Shown here piece after piece: positions 1 to 8,554 of a DNA stretch of 44,683 bases (its first letter is position 1; each line of letters begins with the position of its first letter). The DNA is from Treponema sp. Lineage in GTDB: Bacteria; Spirochaetota; Spirochaetia; Treponematales; Treponemataceae. Under the pieces are notes generated by a model. It had not been told where the DNA came from, did no database searches, and worked only from the letters and a program-made list of their open reading frames with translations. Made by a program: the position numbers and the translations under genes. Where the stretch lies: the NCBI GenBank assembly GCA_016294035.1, contig JAEDCT010000019.1:1-44683 (forward strand), written 5' to 3'.

Positions 1-10
1 AACACGAAGG

Positions 11-208
11 ATGCCTTGAAAAAGTTGTAAAAAATATATAATGCGGAAGCCCTGGCCCCCTTCCAGATCAAAGAAGAAAAATTGCTGGCGAAGAATAAGA
101 TACTTCCAGACTCTGCGAGTGATGAAGGAGTAAAGACCGTAAAAACAGAGCAAGGCAAGAAGAATGCGTGGAAGGATTTTGTGCAGTTTGTCATGCCGAA
201 GTTGTTTG
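11..208 (+). pseudogene. Unidentified protein remnant, C-terminal part
   Basis: An open frame with an in-frame TAA near position 28 runs through residues such as IYNAEALAPFQIKEEK and on to a charged stretch before merging, near 200-215, with antisense sequence of a DUF4405 gene. I do not recognise the family. The start is off the left edge or lost. It appears to be the tail of a decayed gene butted against another decayed gene; beyond about position 215 the frame is only the complement of the DUF4405 fragment. Confidence 0.25.
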
Positions 209-391
209 CGCGAGCGATGCATACCAGCGACGGTTCAAAAAAATGTGAACGCCCCAGAAAACAAAAAGAGCCACGCCTAAGATTTCGTGAACAATCTCCG
301 TCGGAAAGAGAAAGTTTCCGCCCATTAGGATTATGGAAAGAACTGTCATTGTAATGTCAAGCGGTAGCCTGATTTTGTTTAATTTATTCAT
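191..391 (-). pseudogene. Truncated DUF4405-type membrane protein
   Basis: The 66-residue product begins MNKLNKIRLPLDITMTVLS and has two hydrophobic segments (about residues 8-28 and 34-50) followed by WGVHIFLNRRWY. This matches the N-terminal half of DUF4405 proteins, small integral membrane proteins with conserved His residues that often sit beside flavodoxin or redox genes. The usual further transmembrane segments are absent because the frame is lost after RRWYASL. It lies just downstream of the aldo/keto reductase on the same strand. I infer a 3' truncation at a recombination scar. Confidence 0.55.
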
Positions 392-433
392 ATTTAATTA
401 TAGGATAAATTATTCAAATACTGTTAGTTTTTC

Positions 434-1267
434 CTACCAATTCTTCTTTTCTTTTGAAGAATCCTGCTGCTTCTTCCGCTCTTCCACCATCTTCACAAAC
501 CATTCTACCATCGCAGGGGCTTGGTGGCTGAAAAAGGAACTGGTGGCTGTGTCCAGCGCGGTGATTTTTGCCATCTCGTCATCGTTCAGTGCAAAATCAA
601 AGACATTCAGGTTTTCCGCCATGCGTTCCTTGTGGGTTGATTTTGGAATAACCACAATTCCTCTCTGCAGGTGCCAGCGCAACATAACCTGAGCTGTACT
701 TTTTCCGTGCGCAGCGGCGATTTCCTTCAAGACAGGATTTTCAAAAAGACCACCACGTCCCTCGCCAAAAGGCGCCCAAGCTTCAAGCTGAATACCGTAC
801 TTGTCATTCCATTTTTTTGCCTCAATCTGCTGGTTCAAAGGATGACATTCCACCTGATTCACCATAGGCTTGATTCTGTTGAATGAAGCAAACTCCACCA
901 TACGGTCTGCATAAAAGTTGGAAATTCCGATAGCCTTCAAAACTCCCTGTTCGTAAAGCTCTTCCAAAGCCCGCCAGGCTCCGTAAGCGTCTCCGAAGGG
1001 TTGATGAAGCAGCATGAGATCAATGTAATCAGTCTTGAGTTTCTTAAGCGATTCTTCCACCGACTTCTTGCACGCCTCGTAGCCGTAATTCTCAATCCAG
1101 ACTTTTGTGGTAAGGGAAATATCACCGCGTACAATGCCCGATTTTGCAATTGCATTCTCAACTTCCTCTTCGTTGAAATAACTCTGCGCCGTATCAATCG
1201 AGCGGTAGCCCACTTCCAGCGCATCCGAAACGCACCGCTCCGCCTCCGCCTTAGTCACCTGATACAC
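434..1267 (-). CDS. Aldo/keto reductase, N-terminus missing
   Basis: NADPH-dependent aldo/keto reductase of the 2,5-diketo-D-gluconate reductase type, a cytoplasmic (beta/alpha)8 barrel reducing aldehydes or ketones. Visible motifs are GYRSIDTAQSYFNEEEVENA with the catalytic Asp and Tyr, LMLLHQP containing the active-site His, and VVIPKSTHKERMAENLNVF for cofactor binding near the C-terminus. The 277 residues begin at a GTG inside what should be GFGVYQVTK, so about 15-20 residues (the first beta-hairpin and strand 1) are gone. The frame stays open upstream of the GTG for tens of codons, but with sequence unlike the family. The gene probably lost its true 5' end where the PIN toxin-antitoxin pair was joined. 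Function is doubtful. Confidence 0.75.
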   Translation of the reverse strand: MYQVTKAEAERCVSDALEVGYRSIDTAQSYFNEEEVENAIAKSGIVRGDISLTTKVWIENYGYEACKKSVEESLKKLKTDYIDLMLLHQPFGDAYGAWRALEELYEQGVLKAIGISNFYADRMVEFASFNRIKPMVNQVECHPLNQQIEAKKWNDKYGIQLEAWAPFGEGRGGLFENPVLKEIAAAHGKSTAQVMLRWHLQRGIVVIPKSTHKERMAENLNVFDFALNDDEMAKITALDTATSSFFSHQAPAMVEWFVKMVEERKKQQDSSKEKKNW

Positions 1268-1366
1268 GCCATAGTTCCTTCTGAACTTTACAAATCTTTC
1301 AAATAATTCACAAAAAAATTGATTCTGTGGTATATTATAATTATCTTCATAAATGGAGGTGGAACC

Positions 1367-1594
1367 ATGCTTTCAGTAAACGGTTATTATGACGGTAACG
1401 GATATGTTACGGAAGGAAACATAGCTGTAAAAACAAATCAAAAAGTAATAATAACTCTTTTAGATGATTATATACCTGTTCGACCACATCGTTCTATTTC
1501 AGAAATTAAATCTTATATGGACGGTTCAAAAAAGTCTGTTCCAGATGGTATTTCAACTGTAGATTATATCCGCCAACTCAGAGAAGAAGCATGA
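1367..1594 (+). CDS. Antitoxin of a PIN-toxin pair (VapB-like)
   Basis: A 75-residue protein whose start is fixed by GGAGGTGG just upstream of ATG 1367; an earlier in-frame ATG has no such site. The N-terminal half (MLSVNGYYDGNGYVTEGN) resembles the short beta-rich antitoxins found before PIN-domain genes. The C-terminal half (DGSKKSVPDGISTVDYIRQL) looks like the toxin-binding tail. Its stop overlaps the toxin start (ATGA at 1591-1594), typical translational coupling. A -10-like TATAAT lies at 1336-1341. Family assignment rests mainly on context. Such antitoxins normally neutralise the toxin and repress their own promoter. Confidence 0.65.
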   Translation: MLSVNGYYDGNGYVTEGNIAVKTNQKVIITLLDDYIPVRPHRSISEIKSYMDGSKKSVPDGISTVDYIRQLREEA

Positions 1595-2004
1595 GCAAGA
1601 TATATTTTGATACTACTCCTATAATTTATTTTCTTGATGACGAAAAGCCTTTTTCGGATAAAATGTTAGCATTTATATGCAATCATCAGAATGAAAATGA
1701 TTTTTATCTTACTTCTACAATAACAGATGCGGAATATCTTGTTTTTCCATACAGAATGGAATTCGACGAAAAGATAAAGGCGTATGAAACTTTTTTAAAA
1801 GATTTTTATTTTCAGATAATAGAACCGAATCGTGCAATAACAAAAACAGCCGCAAAACTCAGAGCCAAATACAAAGGTCTAAAAGGAATGGATGCAATTC
1901 ACATTGCAACATGCATATATTATAACTGTGACATTTTTCTTACGAATGACGCTCAATTAAAACAAATTTCTGAAGCCAATATTTTATTGGTTGATGATAT
2001 GTAG
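1591..2004 (+). CDS. PIN-domain ribonuclease toxin (VapC-like)
   Basis: A 137-residue PIN-domain protein, the usual length for VapC toxins, which are Mg-dependent RNases cutting tRNA or rRNA. The acidic metal-binding residues are visible: YFDTTPIIYFLDDE at the N-terminus, DAEYLVFP in the middle, GMDAIHIATCIYYNCDIFLTND near the C-terminus. All blocks are present and in order, so the gene looks intact. It overlaps the antitoxin by four bases. This small unit sits between a 5'-truncated reductase and a string of fragments, which suggests it arrived with the rearrangement. Confidence 0.8.
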   Translation: MSKIYFDTTPIIYFLDDEKPFSDKMLAFICNHQNENDFYLTSTITDAEYLVFPYRMEFDEKIKAYETFLKDFYFQIIEPNRAITKTAAKLRAKYKGLKGMDAIHIATCIYYNCDIFLTNDAQLKQISEANILLVDDM

Positions 2005-2014
2005 AAAATGATTT

Positions 2015-2420
2015 ATGACATTGAATGATTTTATAACTCTTCAGGAACAATATACAAAGCATGAATTGTGCCAAAATATGGCAGAAACTCTTGTTGCAAC
2101 AACAAAAGAAAGACTTTACCGTCATTCTCACGAATATAATTGGACAATCTCGTATTTGGAACATACTGACAAAAAAAAGTTTTTCTGATAACAAAAAAAA
2201 TAAAACCTTCCCTGAAATATGGGTAAGTAGCACATACACAAGGTATAGAGCGGCATTCAAAAAATATCTAAAGGAATACTTTGAAATTGATAACATCCCA
2301 TTTGATTTTCATGTTGATCATATGAAATCAAAAGTTTTTTTCAAAAATAAATATCCTGAATATTTTATACGATTATTTCTGCTTGATAAAAAGATTAATT
2401 GTTATTATGGATGCAGTTGA
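2015..2420 (+). pseudogene. Frameshifted gene of unknown function (A8 tract)
   Basis: Two frames join into one plausible product. From ATG 2015 the sequence reads MTLNDFITLQEQYTKHELC, continues for 57 residues and ends at TGA 2186-2188. The +1 frame takes over at an A8 run (2171-2178) and reads SFSDNKKNKTFPEIW to the stop at 2420. Deleting one A would give a protein of about 134 residues. The C-terminal part contains FHVDHMKSKVFF, vaguely like a metal-binding HxxH segment, but I recognise no family. It follows the toxin gene by 10 bases. Confidence 0.4.
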
Positions 2421-2514
2421 TTATATCATAACTAATAATGTTAATGACTTTAAGAACGCTTCTGTACCGGTGATTAGTCCTGAAGAATTTGTCAGATTGA
2501 TGAGTGCGGAATAA
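2407..2514 (+). pseudogene. C-terminal remnant of a second PIN-domain toxin
   Basis: The 35-residue frame MDAVDYIITNNVNDFKNA, ending ISPEEFVRLMSAE, matches the last beta strand and helix of PIN toxins (VDYIITRN..DF..ISPEEF pattern). The N-terminal three quarters and the catalytic acidic residues are missing. It overlaps the end of the frameshifted gene upstream. This is a relic of another toxin-antitoxin module at the same spot. Confidence 0.6.
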
Positions 2515-2529
2515 ATCGATTGAAGATTT

Positions 2530-3057
2530 TTATTCAACATATTTTTCAAAGACATAGGATCTTCCTTTTGCATTATACATTGAAGCGATTTTAAACAACA
2601 GTTCTAAATCCTCGCAGTCATATTCAATATGAATATATTTTTCCCCATTTTCAAATTGCTTCACACTGTAGTTTTCCAGTTCACAGCAAGGTGCTATATC
2701 ACAAATGTCTTTCATATCGGCAAGATAAATCAAATTCATGCTGATATCAAAAAACTCTTTGCAGGCATCGACCGTTTTTGAATACTCTTTCGAATTTGTG
2801 ATGTATTTTGAAAAAATATAGTAAGCGGTTGGCAATTCAGAATCATAAAATGTTACGCCTGATTTGTTACTGTTTTTGTTGTCTGTCATAAAAAGGCATA
2901 AAATGCAGCCTTCGTCATCGCTGAGTTCTATTAATTCAAAAGTCTGACCATATACTCCTGTGCGATATAATGTTTTTGTTGTAAAATCTTGTGCAGAAAG
3001 AGCTGCAGAAGATAAAAGTGCCAACAGCACTGCTATAAGAATTTTTGCGTTTTTCAT
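2530..3057 (-). CDS. Exported protein of unknown function, last gene of the CHAT operon
   Basis: A 175-residue protein with a clear signal peptide (MKNAKILIAVLLALLSSAAL, predicted cleavage after ALSA). The mature part is acidic and Cys-containing (CILCLFM, DICDIAPCCELENYS) with alternating beta-like segments, for example FTTKTLYRTGVYGQTFELIE. I recognise no family. It begins 23 bases after the CHAT gene stops, on the same strand, so it is very likely the distal gene of the same transcript. The export signal places it in the periplasm or at the surface, the same compartment as the CHAT protein. Confidence 0.65.
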   Translation of the reverse strand: MKNAKILIAVLLALLSSAALSAQDFTTKTLYRTGVYGQTFELIELSDDEGCILCLFMTDNKNSNKSGVTFYDSELPTAYYIFSKYITNSKEYSKTVDACKEFFDISMNLIYLADMKDICDIAPCCELENYSVKQFENGEKYIHIEYDCEDLELLFKIASMYNAKGRSYVFEKYVE

Positions 3058-3080
3058 TTTTATTATGCTACCTCCAAAAA

Positions 3081-6000
3081 TTATTCATACACTACAAACG
3101 CCGCCCAATAGTATGGATGGCTATATTCATCACTATTGCGGAATTCATTTTTTACTTTGCGATATGCTTCTGAATATGACATTCCACCTTTAACTTTCTT
3201 ATACATTCGTGACATGAATTCAGCCGTCGCTTCATCATCAACGCTCCAGAGAGTTACACCGACATTTCTAGAACCAGCGACCATAAAAGCACGAGACAGT
3301 CCGACCATACCTTCACCCTTTTTGATTTCTCCTAGTCCTGTCTGACAGGCAGAGAGGCAGACCATCTGTGCACTCAGATTTAAGGTTGCAGCTTCTCCGA
3401 TTGTCAGATAGCCGTCATCGTCGGATTCGGTAAGTTTTCCCGAAACTTCTGAAAAAAGGACACTGGACATTTCGCTTAAATCTGAATCAAAATATCCGTG
3501 ACAGGCAAAATGCACAGTTGCATATTTTGAAAGCAAGCCATCTTTTGACATCTTTTTTAATGTTGCTTCGCTCGCTATTTTCTGAGTTTCTACTTGTGCT
3601 CTTGGGAAGGTGTCTTTTTTTAGTATTTCAAGCTCAACAATTGTTCCGGGTAAATCATGCCAGTTCAGTTTTTTCTGCTCAAAATATTGTTTGGAGCCTT
3701 CATTTTTTAGAATATTCTGCAATTCTTCCACAGACAGATTTGTTTGTCTTTCAACAGCTGCAAAACCTCTGTCTTTTCCGCGATTTCCGTTTCCCCTCAA
3801 AGTCTGATTGTGTTCTTCCTCGGAAAGGGATTTGTCGTACCATGCGCCACCGAACAGCAAGGCATCAGTTGAATTGGATTTTACTTTATCAGCAATCATG
3901 CTTACAGAAACGGAAGGAGATACTCCTATTGAGTATTTCTTACCGAAGTCAGCTGAATCGGCATCTTCTCGCAATATATCAAACGGCAAAAACGATAAAT
4001 TTCCATCTGGAACAATAAGCACATCTTTTACGCCTTTAATATATGGCAAAACAGGTTGAATAAGTTTTTCATATAGTTCATTTCTCTGCATTTCAAAAGT
4101 TACTTCGGACTTTATAGGGCGGTGCGTTATTGCATCACGCAAAGAATTGATTGCAGAATTGTAATCATAAGATGAATCTAGCGGAACTGCTGTGATTTTT
4201 TTGTTCGTAACTACAAGGCAATAGGAAGAGAATTTTATTTCATCGGCACATTTTCGTGTATTTTGTTCTTTTAAAATTTCGCAGTCATCAAGAATTTCTG
4301 AATTCCACATCACATATTCAAGAATCGCGCGATTTTTACCGCACCACTTCTGAGCGTCCTTCACCTTTGCCGTCTGCGGATTGCGGAGCAGGGCATAGGA
4401 TGGAAGTCGCTTTGCGATTTTGTCATCGAGTTTTGAAAGAGCGTTTTCTGATATAGAAAGACTCTTTTCAGCTTGTGTCATCTTTATAGCATCTCGTTCA
4501 TTAATACTCAACGCACTTTGGGTTTCTATTTCTTTTCTTGCAATAGATATTTGCGTTGTAAGTTCCTTTATCTGTTCGCGTTCAGAATTTGTTACGCCAT
4601 CAAGGGATAAAGCTCGCTCAAGTCCAATCTGGTCAAGAAATTCACGGCTACGGAGCATTTCTGAATATTCAAAAGCCTTTGTTGGATTGTTGTTCTTTGC
4701 CTCAAAGTCAACAGCGTAATAATAAATAGGAAGGATTTCTTTTAGAATATCAGATTTTTTTGATGCCATATCGAAACGAGCTCGTTCTGAAGTATCAGCA
4801 ACAAGGGAAAACATTTCTTGGAAGAAATCTGTTTCATTTGAAAAAGATTTCAGCCCGGCGGTTATATAAAAAGCTCTCATCGCGCTATTTATTGTGCTAT
4901 CGTAAAATACCGTGTTCCTCCGCAATTCAAAACTTTTTCTAAAACATTCAGCAGATTTTTTTATATTCTGAAAATACGGTTGTTTATAAAGTATACCAAG
5001 GTCATAATAGGCAGTTGCTTCCGTTTCCGTGTAACCTAAAACATTTGCTCTTCTGCAAACTTCTGTTTGATAATATTCAGCCTTTTCATAATCATCAAGG
5101 CAGAAATAAGTACTTGCTATACTCCCAATTAAAGATAAAATTTCTTCTGTATCTTCTTTCTCTAATTCAATATATAAATCTAAAGCTTTTGAGTAGAAAG
5201 TCAATGCTGTCTCATATTCTTTTTTTAAGCCATAAATCAGCCCCATCGAATGATATAAACCTGCCATTCCAGGTGTTTTTTCGCCCCAATACTTCTTACT
5301 TGTTTCCATAGACTTTTGGCAGTAAAAAATAGCATTTTCATAATCACCTTTATTACAGTAGACATCACTTATACTTGACAGAACATTTGCTAAATTTTGA
5401 TGCGAATTCTTTTCATAATAGTCTTTGACTTTCAGAAGAATTGCAAGGGCACGAGAATCATCCCCCAGTAAGGCATAGCATTTTTCTATTTCCACTAAAT
5501 AAACTGCAATGGATGCGGGATTATTCTCTCCGTAATTCTTGTCAAAAATTTCAATGGCTTTATAACCGTAATTTAAAGATTGATTTATATTTGCCGTTTG
5601 CCTGTAATAATCCGAAAAAGTTTGATACAGATACGCAAAATTTATATTATTTGCCTGTAATAACGAATTATAAATCTCTTCAGCTTTTTGTAAATTCTCA
5701 AAGGCATTTGTATAATTTTTTGTAGCAGTATAAGCCTCAGCTAAATCTATTAAGCTTTCTGCAAATTCCAAAGAATTTTCACCTAAAGCAAATTGTCTTA
5801 TTTCTGCAGCTTTTGTAAATTTTTGGATTGATTCATTAAAATTACCACATTGAAAATCCATGTAGCCGACATCTCTGTAAGCATTAGATGTTTTTATATG
5901 AATGTCGCCATAAATTTTTAAATTTATTGAAAGTTCCTTTTTAAAATATGTTAGAGCATTTTTAAATTCGCCAATAGCCTCGTAAACATTGCCTATTTCT

Positions 6001-6371
6001 AGGGCGGTATCTGAGGCAAACTTTGCTGCATTGTCTTTTGTTTCTGTTATTGATTTGTTTGACTGTATTTTTGGCGATTCAAAAATTTCCAATGCATTTT
6101 TCAAATTTGAAATAGCCTCATCATATTCTCCGAGCCTTTTATAACAGACACCAATTAAAAAATAGTCATTTCCTATGTAAATATGATTTGCTCCGTAAGC
6201 CGATTTATCTGCCGGCAAATTCTTTTCATAATAAACAACAGCATTTTTATAGTCGCCTTTGTCAAAATATTCGTTCGCCATTTGGAAATAAGATTTTGAA
6301 TCTTGAGAAAATGCGATGTTAGGCGCAATGAAAATTGCAATCACTATGAAAAAGATTTTGTTTGGTTTCAT
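3081..6371 (-). CDS. Exported TPR-CHAT caspase-like protein
   Basis: A 1096-residue protein. Residues 1-23 form a signal peptide (ending NIAFSQ). About 24-520 is a long run of tetratricopeptide repeats (e.g. YFDKGDYKNAVVYYEKNL, GEYDEAISNLKNALEIF). A helical, probably coiled-coil segment lies around 590-650, and a CHAT domain fills about 780-1096. CHAT is a caspase-clan (C14-like) peptidase fold; the expected dyad is present as the His of HFACHGYF (about 958) and the Cys of LSACQTGLGE (about 1009). The family commonly pairs a protein-sensing TPR region with the protease. Export is notable because characterised CHAT proteases such as separase and the TPR-CHAT of type III-E CRISPR are intracellular. 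It lies 10 bases downstream of the membrane-protein gene and 23 upstream of a small exported protein. Substrate unknown. Confidence 0.9.
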   Translation of the reverse strand: MKPNKIFFIVIAIFIAPNIAFSQDSKSYFQMANEYFDKGDYKNAVVYYEKNLPADKSAYGANHIYIGNDYFLIGVCYKRLGEYDEAISNLKNALEIFESPKIQSNKSITETKDNAAKFASDTALEIGNVYEAIGEFKNALTYFKKELSINLKIYGDIHIKTSNAYRDVGYMDFQCGNFNESIQKFTKAAEIRQFALGENSLEFAESLIDLAEAYTATKNYTNAFENLQKAEEIYNSLLQANNINFAYLYQTFSDYYRQTANINQSLNYGYKAIEIFDKNYGENNPASIAVYLVEIEKCYALLGDDSRALAILLKVKDYYEKNSHQNLANVLSSISDVYCNKGDYENAIFYCQKSMETSKKYWGEKTPGMAGLYHSMGLIYGLKKEYETALTFYSKALDLYIELEKEDTEEILSLIGSIASTYFCLDDYEKAEYYQTEVCRRANVLGYTETEATAYYDLGILYKQPYFQNIKKSAECFRKSFELRRNTVFYDSTINSAMRAFYITAGLKSFSNETDFFQEMFSLVADTSERARFDMASKKSDILKEILPIYYYAVDFEAKNNNPTKAFEYSEMLRSREFLDQIGLERALSLDGVTNSEREQIKELTTQISIARKEIETQSALSINERDAIKMTQAEKSLSISENALSKLDDKIAKRLPSYALLRNPQTAKVKDAQKWCGKNRAILEYVMWNSEILDDCEILKEQNTRKCADEIKFSSYCLVVTNKKITAVPLDSSYDYNSAINSLRDAITHRPIKSEVTFEMQRNELYEKLIQPVLPYIKGVKDVLIVPDGNLSFLPFDILREDADSADFGKKYSIGVSPSVSVSMIADKVKSNSTDALLFGGAWYDKSLSEEEHNQTLRGNGNRGKDRGFAAVERQTNLSVEELQNILKNEGSKQYFEQKKLNWHDLPGTIVELEILKKDTFPRAQVETQKIASEATLKKMSKDGLLSKYATVHFACHGYFDSDLSEMSSVLFSEVSGKLTESDDDGYLTIGEAATLNLSAQMVCLSACQTGLGEIKKGEGMVGLSRAFMVAGSRNVGVTLWSVDDEATAEFMSRMYKKVKGGMSYSEAYRKVKNEFRNSDEYSHPYYWAAFVVYE

Positions 6372-6381
6372 TTTGATTTCC

Positions 6382-7083
6382 TTATTTTCTGTGAATCATA
6401 TTCAACTCTGCTTCTTCGGAATCGGAAATTTCAATATCTTTATTTCCTCTTTGACCGATGAAAATGATAATTGTAAAACTTCCTACTAGCCCAGAAGGAA
6501 TGAAACTTAAACAATTATTCTTAGAATATTTAAAAAGCCAAATTGAACAAAAAATACATCCAACAAATGAAAGAACAGAAATCAGTGAACTTGCCCACAT
6601 ATTTACTTTTGTTACAGAAAAATCAAATTCCTTTGTGGGATTCCAACGGTTTCCTGTTGTTTTAGGGTTCAAGAACACATCATACAACGGCCCGATTTCA
6701 CTTTTTTCAAGCAAAGAAACATGTTTTTCCCAGTTTTCTTGCCAGAATTTTGAACCTTTGTTTACCATATGCCATGCGACAGAGAAGAAAAAGCCCATGC
6801 CTGACAATGCAGAAATCACAGGAACAAAAAATGAAAACTTAATAGGACAATCTACATATTTACAAAGTACTGCAAACAAAGCCGTATAAACTACAGTTAT
6901 AAAAGCCCAAAAGAAGCCTGTTCGCCTCCAATACAAATCAATTTCAAACTTTCTTATATCTTGGGCTTCCTTTAATGCGCGAGAACGCATCCGCTCCGTT
7001 TCAGAAGGTTTATCATCTGGAAAAAGATTGAGATATTCTTCTTTTTTTGTCACATGTTTTGCATTTCGCTTTTTCTTGTTCAT
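6382..7083 (-). CDS. RipA-like membrane protein
   Basis: A 233-residue integral membrane protein with a charged cytoplasmic N-terminus (KKRNAKHVTKKEEYLNLFPD, then DIRKFEIDLYWRRTGFFWAF). Two hydrophobic hairpins follow at about residues 57-105 and 165-215. The order ..PSETERMRSRALKEAQDIRKFEIDLYW.., then ..FFSVAWHMVNKGSKFWQENWEKHV.. resembles proteins annotated as RipA-family octameric membrane proteins; this is recalled, not searched. Role unknown. It sits directly upstream of the CHAT gene, so it may anchor, sense or transport for that system. Confidence 0.6.
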   Translation of the reverse strand: MNKKKRNAKHVTKKEEYLNLFPDDKPSETERMRSRALKEAQDIRKFEIDLYWRRTGFFWAFITVVYTALFAVLCKYVDCPIKFSFFVPVISALSGMGFFFSVAWHMVNKGSKFWQENWEKHVSLLEKSEIGPLYDVFLNPKTTGNRWNPTKEFDFSVTKVNMWASSLISVLSFVGCIFCSIWLFKYSKNNCLSFIPSGLVGSFTIIIFIGQRGNKDIEISDSEEAELNMIHRK

Positions 7084-7146
7084 AACAGCCTCTATAAGAA
7101 ATCAGCCTTGCAGTTATATGAACCACAAGGCTGAAAATATGAAGTT

Positions 7147-7848
7147 TTAATTAGTGTACAACTCAAACCAAGAGCAATATCTTGAGTTATTTACAACAAC
7201 AATATGAAAGTTTCCATCCCATCTAGGAACGAAACTGCACCATGCGCTTGAACTATACGAGGTGTCTTTATCAATGAGATTCCAGTTTGAATCGTAAATA
7301 TACAAGTCAAGGTCTGCTCCATCCATAGAGTAAATATCTACTTCAGCGTATCTTCCGGCAACAAACCCAATGTTATAGTACGATGTTTTGCTATTTCCAT
7401 ATACATAGCTAAAGTCATACTTTGGTCCTCCGAAAGCTCCTCGAGTTCCTGCCTTTACCAATTTTTCAACTGTCTTTGCATAAGCAAGCAATGTCTTGTC
7501 TTTTCCTGCAAGTTTTTTGCCGTCTGCAAGAAGCTGTTCTGCAGTATACTGTTTCTTTTCTGCTTGAGCCTCCTTTGTACCAGACTCATCTTGTGTTGCT
7601 TTTGTTTTCATTTCCTGTTTTGGAACTTGTGCAAGAATTTCTGCCGCACAAAGCAATGATGAAGCAGAGCCGTTTTTATAGCCGTATTCTGCAAGCTGGA
7701 AAGCAGTCTGGATTGAAGCCATTTCTTCTGAAACAGGAGCTTTCAATTCTTCCTTAGCCTCAATTTCAGGTTGTTTTTCTGCCTGAGCAAAGACAGAAGT
7801 TGCAAGTAACGCGCCAGCCAAAACTAAGCCGATTTTTTTCATTTTCAT
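7147..7848 (-). CDS. Exported protein with PPC-like beta domain
   Basis: 233 residues with a signal peptide (MKMKKIGLVLAGALLATSVF, cleavage after FAQA). Residues about 25-140 are helical and Lys/Glu/Ala rich. The C-terminal part (AEVDIYSMDGADLDLYIYDS, then WCSFVPRWDGNFHIVVVNN and a final FELYTN strand) follows the pattern of bacterial pre-peptidase C-terminal (PPC) beta-sandwich domains, which attach to secreted proteases and bind partners or carbohydrate. It is the second gene of the CHAT operon, 63 bases before the RipA-like gene. It could be a substrate, regulator or adhesin of the CHAT protease; that is inference. Confidence 0.65.
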   Translation of the reverse strand: MKMKKIGLVLAGALLATSVFAQAEKQPEIEAKEELKAPVSEEMASIQTAFQLAEYGYKNGSASSLLCAAEILAQVPKQEMKTKATQDESGTKEAQAEKKQYTAEQLLADGKKLAGKDKTLLAYAKTVEKLVKAGTRGAFGGPKYDFSYVYGNSKTSYYNIGFVAGRYAEVDIYSMDGADLDLYIYDSNWNLIDKDTSYSSSAWCSFVPRWDGNFHIVVVNNSRYCSWFELYTN

Positions 7849-7903
7849 GGAAATTCTCCTTAAATTTGATTTTAATGTAAAAAGATTTCTAAAAATCCTT
7901 TTA

Positions 7904-8401
7904 TTACCGTATCAATGGAATAATATCAGTCCAATAAGAATCTGAATCCTTATCATAATTGTTTATAACGACATAAGGATATGCCGGGTCTCTTGTTATC
8001 AATGCAACACTTACATCACAGTTTCTCTGTTTCATCAGAGCCTTTACAGAAGATGCCAAATCCTTGTTTGGATTTACTCGTCGCATGTGGTCAAAGTCAA
8101 TTACATATCCCATTGATTCAATCCATGCAGGAACATATTTATCTACGATGGATTTTCCGTAGCCGTCGTGGTATGTGTATGTGTCGTAAAGCCAATAATG
8201 GATTTTTCCAAAACCTTCAATATAAGCCCAACCATCCTGCTCTTTGTAAGATTCAGAAACATCGTAAAACCATTTTCCGTTTAGTGTTACTCCTGAATCC
8301 CAATGCCAGCCGCCACTTTCTATTGGTGGTTCTTCTGCAAATACAGCAAAAGTCATAAATAAAAAAGACAAAATTAACAATTTCTTTTTCATAAAATTCA
8401 T
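7904..8401 (-). CDS. Exported protein, first gene of the CHAT operon
   Basis: 165 residues with a signal peptide (MKKKLLILSFLFMTFAVFAE). Two starts are possible. ATG 8401 lies almost against GGGGAGAG, while ATG 8392 (MKKKLL) has better spacing, so 8392 is the likelier start. The mature protein is rich in aromatic residues (GGWHWDSGVTLNGKWFYD, IHYWLYDTYTYHDGYGKSIV) and ends in a strand pattern PYVVINNYDKDSDSYWTDII. That end resembles the His/Asn part of bacterial papain-like or C39-type folds, but I cannot establish a catalytic triad. The divergent XRE gene starts about 150 bases away. Confidence 0.6.
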   Translation of the reverse strand: MNFMKKKLLILSFLFMTFAVFAEEPPIESGGWHWDSGVTLNGKWFYDVSESYKEQDGWAYIEGFGKIHYWLYDTYTYHDGYGKSIVDKYVPAWIESMGYVIDFDHMRRVNPNKDLASSVKALMKQRNCDVSVALITRDPAYPYVVINNYDKDSDSYWTDIIPLIR

Positions 8402-8468
8402 CTCTCCCCAAAATAACTTATTTTAAGTACAAAAATGGAAAACTATTCCTACTCATAATACAAAATAA

Positions 8469-8515
8469 ACCTATTTAGAATAAGTTACAAGGCATTTTAC
8501 TTATTTTACATAGGT
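8469..8515. promoter_or_regulatory. Inverted repeat between XRE gene and CHAT operon
   Basis: ACCTATTTAGAATAAGT (8469-8485) is followed after 13 bases by ACTTATTTTACATAGGT (8499-8515), inverted with 15 of 17 positions matching. A third related half-site, AACTTATTTTAAG, lies nearer the CHAT operon at about 8416-8428. Spacing and AT-rich sequence suit a dimeric XRE repressor controlling both divergent units. Binding is inferred, not shown. Confidence 0.55.
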
Positions 8516-8554
8516 TCAAAAATTGAAATTATCAATGCAAAATATACTTAACTC

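Noticed and set aside
3081..6371. Type III-E CRISPR (Craspase) TPR-CHAT
   Set aside because: No gRAMP/Cas7-11 or CRISPR array nearby, and the protein has a signal peptide, so it is not the cytoplasmic Csx29-type partner.
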